Assembly (NCBI GenBank): GCA_947167725.1 | Contig: CAMVJF010000028.1 | Location: 1 to 12,792 of the forward strand | Source: an uncultured Clostridia bacterium | GTDB lineage: Bacteria; Bacillota; Clostridia; Oscillospirales; Oscillospiraceae | DNA length: 12,792 nt | Direction: 5' to 3' | Shown here: positions 1 to 5,832 of the stretch, one piece after another | Layout: every line of letters begins with the position of its first letter | Numbering within the stretch: the stretch's first letter is position 1 | Made by a program: the position numbers and the translations under genes | Notes under the pieces: generated by a model | Seen by the model: the letters and a program-made list of their open reading frames with translations, nothing else | Told to the model about the DNA's origin: nothing | The model's database searches: none

Positions 1-691
1 GCGTTTCGATGCTGCGGATGTTGCGGCCCTCGCGGCCGATGATGCGGCCCTTCATTTCGTCGTTGGGGAGAGCGACGACGGAGACCGTGATCTCGCTGGC
101 GTGGTCGGCGGCGCAGCGCTGGATGGCGGTGGCGATGATGTCCCTCGCGCGAGCGTCCGCTTCGTCCTTGTACTGGGCCTCGATCTCCTTGACCTTCATC
201 GCCATCTCGTGCGTCACGTCGTCACGCACGTTGTCGATGAGGTAGGCCTTGGCCTCCTCGATGGAGAAGCCGGAGATCTTCTCGAGCATCTCGAGCTGAC
301 CCTTCTTGATCTGGGCGATCTCCTGCTGCTGGGCCTCGGCGGCCGCGATCTTGCTGCTGAGCGTCTCGCTCTTCTTCTCGATCGCGTCGGTCTTGCGGTC
401 CAGGTTCTCTTCCTTCTGCTGCAGACGGCGTTCCTGCTTCTGCAGCTCGGCGCGGCGCGCCTTTTCCTCGCGCTCATATTCCGAGCGGCTTTTGTGTATT
501 TCTTCCTTTGCCTCGACGAGAGCTTCTCTCTTCTTGCTCTCGGCGGTCTTGATAGCTTCGTTTATGATCCGTTTTGCCTCTTCTTCCGCGCTCTGGATCT
601 CCCGCTCCGCGACCTTTTTACGGTACAGCGCGCCAAGCAGGAAGCCCAGGATCACCGCAGCGGCAATCAAAATCCATGCATACCAGGGCAT
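1..691 (-). CDS. rny: Ribonuclease Y, N-terminal part (cut by window edge)
   Basis: RNase Y is the membrane-anchored endoribonuclease that starts mRNA decay in many Gram-positives. The visible 230 residues begin MPWYAWILIAAAVILG, a single N-terminal membrane helix (about residues 4-24). A long, highly charged Glu/Lys/Arg/Gln-rich coiled coil follows (about 28-160). The KH RNA-binding domain starts at the edge, with GRIIGREGRNIRSIET as the last visible residues. The rest of KH and the catalytic HD domain lie outside the window; the usual length is about 520 residues. The ATG at 689-691 is chosen because it starts the membrane helix and follows a strong GGAGGT (705-710), though the 13-nt spacing is long. 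The gene has its own promoter (847-875) and a long leader. Family identity is very sure. Confidence 0.96.
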   Translation of the reverse strand, partial: MPWYAWILIAAAVILGFLLGALYRKKVAEREIQSAEEEAKRIINEAIKTAESKKREALVEAKEEIHKSRSEYEREEKARRAELQKQERRLQQKEENLDRKTDAIEKKSETLSSKIAAAEAQQQEIAQIKKGQLEMLEKISGFSIEEAKAYLIDNVRDDVTHEMAMKVKEIEAQYKDEADARARDIIATAIQRCAADHASEITVSVVALPNDEMKGRIIGREGRNIRSIET

Positions 692-846
692 CGTAAGTAA
701 ACACACCTCCATTCTCAAAAGAATTTTGCGGGGTGGTTTTTCAATTGTTTTAACGAAAGACAGACCATCAAGCGTATCTGTCGTGTCATAATTGAAAGCG
801 GAGCGTGCGGCGAGCTCCCCTGCTCGTCCTATCACTCCATTTTGTT
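692..846 (-). other. Structured 5' leader of rny, about 150 nt
   Basis: This gene-free stretch lies between the strong promoter and rny, so it should be transcribed as a 5' UTR starting near 840. Read on the minus strand it can form several small stems. They are CGAGC/GCTCG (822-826 with 811-815), an alternative GGAGC/GCTCC (814-818 with 800-804) that shares bases with the first, GACAGA/TCTGTC (777-782 with 759-764), and ATTCT/AGAAT (720-724 with 711-715) directly before the RBS. No known riboswitch fold was recognised. A role in regulation, for example by RNase Y on its own message, is inference only. Confidence 0.45.
705..710 (-). promoter_or_regulatory. Ribosome binding site of rny
   Basis: GGAGGT on the minus strand, 13 nt before the ATG at 691. 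The spacing is longer than usual. No in-frame ATG, GTG or TTG lies between with a conserved N-terminus, so the ATG stays the best start. Confidence 0.6.
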
Positions 847-875
847 ATTTTATCTCCTCCGCGGTATTATGTCAA
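847..875 (-). promoter_or_regulatory. Sigma-A-type promoter of rny
   Basis: Minus strand: -35 TTGACA (complement of 870-875), 17-nt spacer, -10 TAAAAT (complement of 847-852). The -35 is perfect and the spacing ideal. It begins only 21 bp after the clp stop codon, and no terminator lies between, so clp transcripts may also read into rny. Confidence 0.85.
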
Positions 876-896
876 GCAAATTGCGGAAAAGTTTTT

Positions 897-3158
897 TCAT
901 CCCCCGTCGCGGCGCAGCACGAGCCGTCCGTCCGAGGCCCCGGCCAGCAGGCAGTCGCCTTCCGCGGCCTCGCCGGAGAGGAGCATCTCCGCCGCCCGGT
1001 CTTCCAGCTGTCTCCGGATCTCGCGGCGCAGCGGGCGCGCGCCGTATTTGCCTCCGCCCTGCGCGGCGAGCAGGCGCACGGCCTCCTCGCTGACACGCAG
1101 CGTCAGGCCGAGCGCGCGGAAGCGCGCCTCCGCCTCGCCGATCAGCAGACGCGTGATCGCCGTGAGCTCCTCCGCGCCGAGGGCGCGGAAGATCACGGTC
1201 TCGTCGACGCGGCCGAGAAGCTCGGGGCGGAAGGTGGCGCGCAGCTCCGAGAGTACGCGCTCACGCACCTCCTCGTCCTCGGAGAACGCTGAAAAGCCGA
1301 TCGCGCCGCGGTGTGCGGCGATCGTCTCGGCGCCGATGTTGGAGGTCATGACGATGAGCGTGTTGCGGAAGTCCACACGGCGGCCCGCCGCGTCGCTGAG
1401 CTGTCCCGCGTCAAGGATCTGCAGCAGGATGTCCCAGACATCCTCGTGCGCCTTCTCGATCTCGTCGAACAGCAGGACCGACCACGGGCGGCGGCGCACC
1501 TGCGCCGCGAGCTGACCGCCGTCCTCATAGCCGACGTAGCCCGGCGGCGAGCCGAGGATGCGGCTGACGGAGTGCTTTTCCATATACTCCGACATATCCA
1601 GGCGGATCAGCGCGGCGCCGTCGCCGTAGACCTCCTCGGCCAGCGCGCGGCAGAGCTCGGTCTTGCCTACGCCGCTCGGGCCGAGAAACAGGAAGCTGCC
1701 GACCGGGCGGCGCGGGTCGCCAAGGCCCACGCGGCTGCGCCGGATCGCGCGTGCCACCGCCTCCGCCGCCTCGTCCTGGCCGACGACGCGGCGCTTGAGC
1801 TTCTCCTCGAGCCGCAGCAGCGCGCCCTTTTCGTCGCGGCCCAGCGTGCTGAGCGGGATATCCGTCCACCGGGCGACGACATCCGCGACGGCCTCGGCGC
1901 CGAGCGTCGTCTCCGTGCCGGACAGGTGCGCCGCGGCGGCCGCCTCGTCGATGAGGTCGATGGCCTTGTCGGGCAAAAAGCGGTCCGGGAGATAGCGCAC
2001 CGACAGAGAGCAGGCCGCCTCGAGTGCCTCGTCCGCGATGCGGACGCGGTGATGCCGCTCCAGCGCGGGACGGAGCGAGCGCAGCATGCGAAGACTTTGC
2101 TCGCGGTCCGGCTCCTCGACGCGCACAGGCTGGAAGCGCCGCTCGAGCGCGGCGTCCTTTTCGATATAGCGGCGGTACTCTTCCGGCGTCGTCGCTCCAA
2201 TGACCTGCAGCTCGCCGCGGCCGAGCGCCGGCTTGAGGATATTCGCCGCGTCGATCGCGCCCTCGGCGCTGCCTGCTCCGACGAGCGTGTGCAGCTCGTC
2301 GATAAAGAGGATCACGTCGCCCGCGCGCTGTACCTCGCGCAGCACGTTCTTGACGCGCTCTTCAAAATCCCCACGGTACTTCGTTCCCGCCAGAAGCGAG
2401 GGGATGTCCAGCGAGCAAAGGCGTTTTTTTGAGAGCTCCTCCGTCGCGTCCCCGTGAGCCATCAGCAGCGCGAGGCCCTCGGCAACCGCCGTTTTCCCCA
2501 CGCCCGGCTCGCCGACGAGAACGGGATTGTTCTTGGTGCGGCGCGAAAGGATCTGCATCGCACGGCGGATCTCATCCTCGCGGCAGACGACCGGATCGAT
2601 CGCGCCGGAGAGGGCGAGGGCGGTGAGGTCGCGGCTGTATTGGTCGAGCGTGCGGGTCTCGGCGCGCTTTACCGCGCTCTGGCGAGGCGTTCCGGGCAGG
2701 GAGGCGCCGCGCGGCTCGCGAGTGGGTCCGAGCATGTCGACCAGGACGGAGAAGAGGCGCGAAGCGTCGACACCGCTCTCGCGCAGCAGGCGCAGCGCGC
2801 CGCAGTCCTCCTCGCGCAGCATCGCGAGGAGGATGTGCTCCGTGCCGATGCAGCCGCGGCTCATGCTCAGCGCCTCGCCGCCCGCCTTTTCCATCACGCG
2901 GCGCGCCTCGCAGCTGAGGCCCTGGGCGCTGCCGCCCGGGCAGCCCTCGCCCCGCGTCTCGCGCAGGCAGCGGCGGAGCTCCCCCTCCCGGACGCCGCAG
3001 CGCGACAGCGCCCGCGCGCCGAGCGAGTCCCGCTCCGAGAGGATGCCGAGCAGCAGATGCTCGCTGCCCACATAGCTGTGGCCGAGCGAGCAGGCCGCGG
3101 CGAGCGCGTTTTCGATCGCGCCCTCGGCCTTCTCGGTGAATCGTTCGTTGCTTTTCAT
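897..3158 (-). CDS. Clp/HSP100 ATPase (ClpC/ClpA class) lacking the middle domain
   Basis: A 753-residue AAA+ unfoldase that should feed substrates to ClpP in the cytoplasm. In order: two Clp-N repeats (about 4-75 and 80-145), D1 with Walker A GEPGVGKT (216-223) and Walker B ILFIDE (283-288), D2 with Walker A GPSGVGKT (493-500) and Walker B VLLFDE (561-566), and an IGF tripeptide (620-622) at the position of the ClpP-docking loop. The D1 small domain runs from IDLIDEA (400-406) to VVARWTDIP within about 30 residues. The ClpC coiled-coil M-domain is therefore absent, and the protein is shorter than ClpC (about 810) and ClpA-like in layout. The ATG at 3158 is chosen because FTEKAEGAIENAL starts the N-domain and GGGGAGG precedes it; the frame stays open upstream to 3209. 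No ctsR, mcsA or mcsB lies beside it. Whether to call it ClpC or ClpA is unsettled. Confidence 0.93.
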   Translation of the reverse strand: MKSNERFTEKAEGAIENALAAACSLGHSYVGSEHLLLGILSERDSLGARALSRCGVREGELRRCLRETRGEGCPGGSAQGLSCEARRVMEKAGGEALSMSRGCIGTEHILLAMLREEDCGALRLLRESGVDASRLFSVLVDMLGPTREPRGASLPGTPRQSAVKRAETRTLDQYSRDLTALALSGAIDPVVCREDEIRRAMQILSRRTKNNPVLVGEPGVGKTAVAEGLALLMAHGDATEELSKKRLCSLDIPSLLAGTKYRGDFEERVKNVLREVQRAGDVILFIDELHTLVGAGSAEGAIDAANILKPALGRGELQVIGATTPEEYRRYIEKDAALERRFQPVRVEEPDREQSLRMLRSLRPALERHHRVRIADEALEAACSLSVRYLPDRFLPDKAIDLIDEAAAAAHLSGTETTLGAEAVADVVARWTDIPLSTLGRDEKGALLRLEEKLKRRVVGQDEAAEAVARAIRRSRVGLGDPRRPVGSFLFLGPSGVGKTELCRALAEEVYGDGAALIRLDMSEYMEKHSVSRILGSPPGYVGYEDGGQLAAQVRRRPWSVLLFDEIEKAHEDVWDILLQILDAGQLSDAAGRRVDFRNTLIVMTSNIGAETIAAHRGAIGFSAFSEDEEVRERVLSELRATFRPELLGRVDETVIFRALGAEELTAITRLLIGEAEARFRALGLTLRVSEEAVRLLAAQGGGKYGARPLRREIRRQLEDRAAEMLLSGEAAEGDCLLAGASDGRLVLRRDGG

Positions 3159-3392
3159 GCTTCCGCTCCTCCCCGTCCGTGCCGGACAGGCGGCGCGGAT
3201 ACGCTCCATTATCCCCCGGCCGCGCCGATGAAAAGGGCGAAGAGTGACAGGGGCATCAAAATTATCGCCACATTTTCGGAATTGTTATCAGCTTATTCAA
3301 AATTAATAATTGATTTTTGACGAGCATGTGTTACAATGAGAACGCAAGAAGGTCCGGAAGGCCGGGCCGAAAAAGATACGGAGGTTACATAC
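3159..3392. promoter_or_regulatory. Divergent promoter region, clp / ferredoxin
   Basis: This 234-bp region lies between two divergent genes and holds no gene. Its ferredoxin half is AT-rich and contains the plus-strand promoter at 3310-3337. The clp half has only weak minus-strand candidates: TTGAAT at the complement of 3295-3300, then 17 nt, then GAAAAT. An imperfect dyad TCAAAA-N12-TTTTGA (3297-3320) covers the ferredoxin -35 area. No CIRCE element and no good CtsR heptad repeat was seen. Confidence 0.5.
3310..3337 (+). promoter_or_regulatory. Extended -10 promoter of the ferredoxin gene
   Basis: -35 TTGATT (3310-3315), 16-nt spacer, -10 TACAAT (3332-3337) preceded by TGT, an extended -10 (3329-3331). 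It lies 56 bp before the ferredoxin ATG. Confidence 0.7.
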
Positions 3393-3563
3393 ATGGCTTT
3401 TGTGATCACGGACGAGTGCCTGTCCTGCGGCACCTGCGCTGCGAACTGCCCCGCCGAAGCGATCGACATGGGCGATCTGCACTACGAAATCGATCCCGAC
3501 AAGTGCGTTGAGTGCGGCACCTGCGCTGCGAATTGCCCCGCCGAGGCGATCGTCAGCGAGTAA
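3393..3563 (+). CDS. 2[4Fe-4S] clostridial-type ferredoxin
   Basis: A 56-residue low-potential electron carrier in the cytoplasm. Two complete CxxCxxCxxxCP motifs are present: CLSCGTCAANCP (about residues 10-21) and CVECGTCAANCP (about 39-50). The length is normal for clostridial ferredoxins. The ATG at 3393 is chosen for its GGAGGT at 3380-3385 with 7-nt spacing and because MAFVITDECL is the usual family start. A longer frame from 3336 would begin inside the promoter -10. The two halves are almost identical in protein and DNA (39 bp with 2 mismatches), more alike than is usual for this ancient duplication. It is monocistronic, with its own promoter and terminator. Likely partners in such anaerobes include PFOR, hydrogenase and Nfn (family knowledge; only an Nfn-like gene is visible here). 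Confidence 0.96.
   Translation: MAFVITDECLSCGTCAANCPAEAIDMGDLHYEIDPDKCVECGTCAANCPAEAIVSE
3426..3464 (+). repeat. Direct repeat copy 1 inside the ferredoxin
   Basis: A 39-bp stretch encoding the first cluster motif (CGTCAANCPAEAI). It is repeated at 3513-3551 with an offset of 87 bp (29 codons) and 2 mismatches, both silent. Confidence 0.9.
3513..3551 (+). repeat. Direct repeat copy 2 inside the ferredoxin
   Basis: Second copy of the 39-bp repeat, encoding the second cluster motif. It differs from copy 1 only at two third-codon positions (AAC/AAT and GAA/GAG). Confidence 0.9.
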
Positions 3564-3584
3564 TCCTTCATCCCGTGAAGGGCA

Positions 3585-3616
3585 AACGCGGAGGCGTGGA
3601 TGCGCCCCCGCGTTTT
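3585..3616 (+). terminator. Intrinsic terminator after the ferredoxin
   Basis: Arms 3585-3596 and 3603-3614 pair over 12 bp with one A-C mismatch and a 6-nt loop, running into TTTT and a T-rich tract. It lies 22 bp after the stop. The downstream methyltransferase RBS follows at once, so some read-through may supply that gene. Confidence 0.75.
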
Positions 3617-3644
3617 CTATTCTCTTTTCCGAGAGGTGATTCTG

Positions 3645-4361
3645 ATGGCTGCGTTTCACGAGCTCTGGCCGGGCGGTCCCCTTTACGCCGACGCGGAGCA
3701 TTTCCGTCTCGGGACGGACAGCCTGCTGCTCGCAGACTTCATCTCCCCGGGCGCGGCGCGGCGCGGCGTCGACCTCGGCTGCGGCGCGGGCGCGCTCTCG
3801 CTGCTGCTGCTCGCAAAGAGCTCCCGTCTGCATATGACGGGGCTGGAGCTGCTCGAGAGCGCGGCGCGGCGCGCGCGGGAAAACCTCGAAGCGAACGCGC
3901 TCACGGCGCGCGGCGAGATCGTATGCGGAGACATCCGCGCTGTGCGCTCGCTCTTTGCCGCAGGCTCCTTTGATCTCGTCGCGGCTAATCCGCCCTATTA
4001 CCCGGCGCGAAGCGGCGCGATCTCCCCCGATCCGGACCGCGCGGCGGCGCGCGCGGAGCTCAGCTGCACGCTCGACGAGCTCTGCGAGGCGGCCGCCTTC
4101 CTCTGCCGCACGGGCGGGCGCTTCTGTCTCGTGCACAAGCCGGAGCGGCTCAGCGAGGTCTTCGTCGCACTGCACGAGCGCGCGCTTGAGCCCAAGCGGC
4201 TGCGCCTCGTCTGCCCCGCGCCGGGGCGCGCGCCGAATCTGGCGCTGATCGAGGCGCGGCGCGGCGGCGCGGGAGGGCTTTCGATCGAAGCGCCGCTGCT
4301 GCTCGCGGACGGCGAGGGCCGCGAGAGCGAGGAGCTCAGGCGGATCTCTCACCGGGCGTGA
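3645..4361 (+). CDS. TrmN6/YabB-family tRNA1(Val) (adenine-N6)-methyltransferase
   Basis: A 238-residue class I SAM-dependent methyltransferase of the COG4123 group. Members methylate N6 of A37 in tRNA-Val (E. coli TrmN6/YfiC; B. subtilis YabB is the homologue). Visible motifs: LWPGGPLYAD and FRLGTDSLLLADF near the start, SAM motif I GVDLGCGAGALSL (41-53), acidic motif II residue E68, and NPPY (115-118), the N6-adenine methyltransferase signature. The ATG at 3645 has GAGAGGTG at 3631-3638. The frame opens at 3600, but that would place the start inside the ferredoxin terminator. No separate promoter was found. As in B. subtilis, an abrB on the other strand lies downstream, although yazA and rsmI are missing here. 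The exact tRNA target is inferred from the family. Confidence 0.88.
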   Translation: MAAFHELWPGGPLYADAEHFRLGTDSLLLADFISPGAARRGVDLGCGAGALSLLLLAKSSRLHMTGLELLESAARRARENLEANALTARGEIVCGDIRAVRSLFAAGSFDLVAANPPYYPARSGAISPDPDRAAARAELSCTLDELCEAAAFLCRTGGRFCLVHKPERLSEVFVALHERALEPKRLRLVCPAPGRAPNLALIEARRGGAGGLSIEAPLLLADGEGRESEELRRISHRA

Positions 4362-4366
4362 AAACG

Positions 4367-4413
4367 AGCCGGGCCGCCCCCACCGTACGGCGGGGCGGCC
4401 CGGCTACTTTTTT
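4367..4413. terminator. Bidirectional terminator between the methyltransferase and abrB
   Basis: A perfect 14-bp GC-rich stem (4367-4380 with 4392-4405) with an 11-nt loop that itself contains the palindrome CCGTACGG. On the plus strand it runs into T6 (4408-4413). On the minus strand it is followed by a shorter T4, so it can stop both converging genes. Confidence 0.88.
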
Positions 4414-4430
4414 CATTTCCCGGTGCGGGC

Positions 4431-4676
4431 TCAAAGCATGGCTTTGAGCTTATTGATGCACTCGGGGCAGACATTCTTGCCCTTGTAATTGATGATATCC
4501 CTGCTTCCCTCGCAGAAGATGCAGGCAGGCTGGTACTTCTTGAGGATGATATTCTCCCCGTCGACGTAGATCTCCAGCGAGTCCCGCTCCGCAATATCAA
4601 GCGTCCGGCGCATCTCGATCGGGAGAACGATGCGCCCAAGCTCATCAACTTTCCTGACGATCCCTGTTGATTTCAT
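4431..4676 (-). CDS. abrB: AbrB-family transition-state regulator with C-terminal CxxC pair
   Basis: An 81-residue DNA-binding regulator. The N-terminal half (MKSTGIVRKVDELGRIVLPI onward, about 1-50) is the SpoVT/AbrB swapped-hairpin domain and is nearly identical to B. subtilis AbrB. The C-terminal half differs: it carries CIFC (about 55-58) and CPEC (about 71-74), which look like a small zinc-binding module common in clostridial homologues. AbrB controls growth-phase and sporulation-linked genes in Bacillus; the targets here are unknown. The ATG at 4676 is chosen because MKSTGIVRKVDELG is the invariant family start and AAGGAGT precedes it. A strong promoter (4714-4741) lies about 40 bp upstream. 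It is convergent with the tRNA methyltransferase and divergent from yitT. Confidence 0.95.
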   Translation of the reverse strand: MKSTGIVRKVDELGRIVLPIEMRRTLDIAERDSLEIYVDGENIILKKYQPACIFCEGSRDIINYKGKNVCPECINKLKAML

Positions 4677-4713
4677 AAAAAACTCCTTCCTTGCGCTGCA
4701 CTCCGGCGGGATT

Positions 4714-4741
4714 ATTATATCACAGCCTGCAAAAACTGCAA
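4714..4741 (-). promoter_or_regulatory. Extended -10 promoter of abrB
   Basis: Minus strand: -35 TTGCAG (complement of 4736-4741), 16-nt spacer, -10 TATAAT (complement of 4714-4719) preceded by TGA, an extended -10. The implied leader is about 30 nt. Confidence 0.82.
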
Positions 4742-4837
4742 GATTTTTCGTGCTGTTCATATAAAATTTAACAAATAACCACTTTTCTTCAAGAATTTCA
4801 AGTATTTATTCTCCGTTTCCCGTGTGAGAGGGCGCTC
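4742..4837. other. AT-rich segment between the abrB and yitT promoters
   Basis: This AT-rich stretch inside the 225-bp divergent region has no coding potential. Read on the minus strand it contains TTGAA-N4-TTGAA (complement of about 4793-4806), a phased direct repeat that might be an operator. AbrB proteins favour AT-rich DNA and often regulate themselves, so autoregulation here is plausible but inferred. Confidence 0.3.
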
Positions 4838-4866
4838 TTGGCTTTTCCGGCGCGCTGTGATAAAAT
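4838..4866 (+). promoter_or_regulatory. Promoter of the yitT-family gene
   Basis: -35 TTGGCT (4838-4843), 17-nt spacer, -10 TAAAAT (4861-4866) preceded by TGA, an extended -10. It lies about 36 bp before the ATG at 4902, which has a GGAG-type RBS. Confidence 0.75.
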
Positions 4867-4901
4867 AGGATATCCTCTATTGTCGGAGCAGGAGTCACGT
4901 T

Positions 4902-5768
4902 ATGAAAAAAATCTTCGGGAATTCGACGCCGAAGGATCTGGCCTTCGATCTGCTTTTCACGGTGCTCGGCACCGCGCTCGTCGGCTTCGCGCTGGCGATG
5001 TTCACGATCCCCAACGACATCGCCCCCGGCGGCGTGTCCGGTCTTGCGACCGCGCTCGCCTTTATCACGCCGATCCACGTCAGCGTCTGGACGCTGATGA
5101 TGAACATTCCGCTGATGATCGCCGCGTGGCGGCGGCTCGGCGCACGCGCCATCTTTTTCACGCTGATCTCCACGGTGCTCCTCTCGTTCTTTATCGAGAT
5201 CGGCACGCTGTATCTGCCGCAATACCGCAGCAACGTCCTCGTCGCCTCGCTGATGGGCGGCGTGGTCAGCGGGCTGGGTATGGGAATGCTCTTCATCCGC
5301 GGCGTGAGCACCGGCGGGACCGACCTGCTGGCGCTGATCCTCAAGAAGCTGCTGCCCAACGTGCCCACCGGGACGCTGCTGATGTTCGTCGACGCGGCGG
5401 TCGTCGTCGCCGCGACGCTGATCTTCCGTGATTTCGACGTGGCGATCTACTCGGCGATCACGATCTTCACGACCTCCAAGGTGATCGATACGATCACGCA
5501 GGGCGTCGACTACGCCAAAGTCATCTACACCGTCACCGAGCGCGGCGACGAGGTCGTGCGCACGCTCAACGCGTTCACCGACCGCGGCACGACGCTGATC
5601 CCCGCCGTCGGCGGATACACGGGCGGGGGCAAGCAGATCGTCATGACCGTGACCAAGCGCAGCGTGCTCGCCCAGACCCTGCGGCTCATCCGGCAGGCCG
5701 ATCCGAAGGCCTTCACCTTCGTGGTCGATTCCACGGAGGTCCACGGCGAGGGCTTCCGCGCCGATTAG
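4902..5768 (+). CDS. YitT-family membrane protein (YitT_membrane plus DUF2179)
   Basis: A 288-residue integral membrane protein. Five or six hydrophobic segments lie within about residues 15-190 (LLFTVLGTALVGFALAMF, VWTLMMNIPLMIAAW, AIFFTLISTVLLSFF, LMGGVVSGLGMGMLF, LLMFVDAAVVVAATLIF). Typical YitT motifs are seen: IPNDIAPGGVSGLA (about 36-49) and RGVSTGGTDLLA (about 133-144). A soluble C-terminal DUF2179 domain (about 205-285) follows, including VGGYTGGGKQIVM and FTFVVDSTEVHGEGF. The length matches the family. The molecular function of YitT proteins is not established. RBS GGAG precedes the ATG, it has its own promoter, and the perfect terminator 5789-5826 follows. Confidence 0.93.
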   Translation: MKKIFGNSTPKDLAFDLLFTVLGTALVGFALAMFTIPNDIAPGGVSGLATALAFITPIHVSVWTLMMNIPLMIAAWRRLGARAIFFTLISTVLLSFFIEIGTLYLPQYRSNVLVASLMGGVVSGLGMGMLFIRGVSTGGTDLLALILKKLLPNVPTGTLLMFVDAAVVVAATLIFRDFDVAIYSAITIFTTSKVIDTITQGVDYAKVIYTVTERGDEVVRTLNAFTDRGTTLIPAVGGYTGGGKQIVMTVTKRSVLAQTLRLIRQADPKAFTFVVDSTEVHGEGFRAD

Positions 5769-5788
5769 TGTCCGGACGCCGGATATGA

Positions 5789-5826
5789 AAAAACCACCCG
5801 CTCCTGTGTGGGAGCGGGTGGTTTTT
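5789..5826. terminator. Perfect bidirectional terminator, yitT / E2-like gene
   Basis: A perfect 16-bp stem (5789-5804 with 5811-5826) with a TGTGTG loop, having A-runs on one side and T-runs on the other. It can therefore end both yitT (+) and the converging E2-like gene (-), whose stop is only 7 bp away. Confidence 0.93.
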
Positions 5827-5832
5827 CGTCTC

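Noticed and set aside
715..789. 24-codon open frame in the rny leader ending just before the rny RBS
   Set aside because: No Shine-Dalgarno sequence precedes its ATG, and no known leader peptide pattern was seen. Chance is more likely.
1311..2432. Plus-strand open frame of 373 codons opposite the Clp ATPase
   Set aside because: Its real partner strand carries both Walker motif pairs. The plus-strand product has no family features.
3159..3320. CtsR or CIRCE operator before clp
   Set aside because: One GTCAAA-like half is present, but no second heptad occurs at the right spacing and no CIRCE inverted repeat was seen.
3317..3322. TTGACG as the -35 of the ferredoxin promoter
   Set aside because: It is only 9 nt from the TACAAT, too close. 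TTGATT at 3310-3315 with the extended -10 fits better.
3336..3392. Upstream ATG extending the ferredoxin by 19 residues
   Set aside because: It overlaps the -10 element. The ATG at 3393 has a good RBS and gives the standard ferredoxin length.
3303..4352. Minus-strand open frame of 349 codons opposite the tRNA methyltransferase
   Set aside because: A shadow of a GC-rich gene. It is Arg/Ala-rich with no domain, and it would run through the ferredoxin and its terminator.
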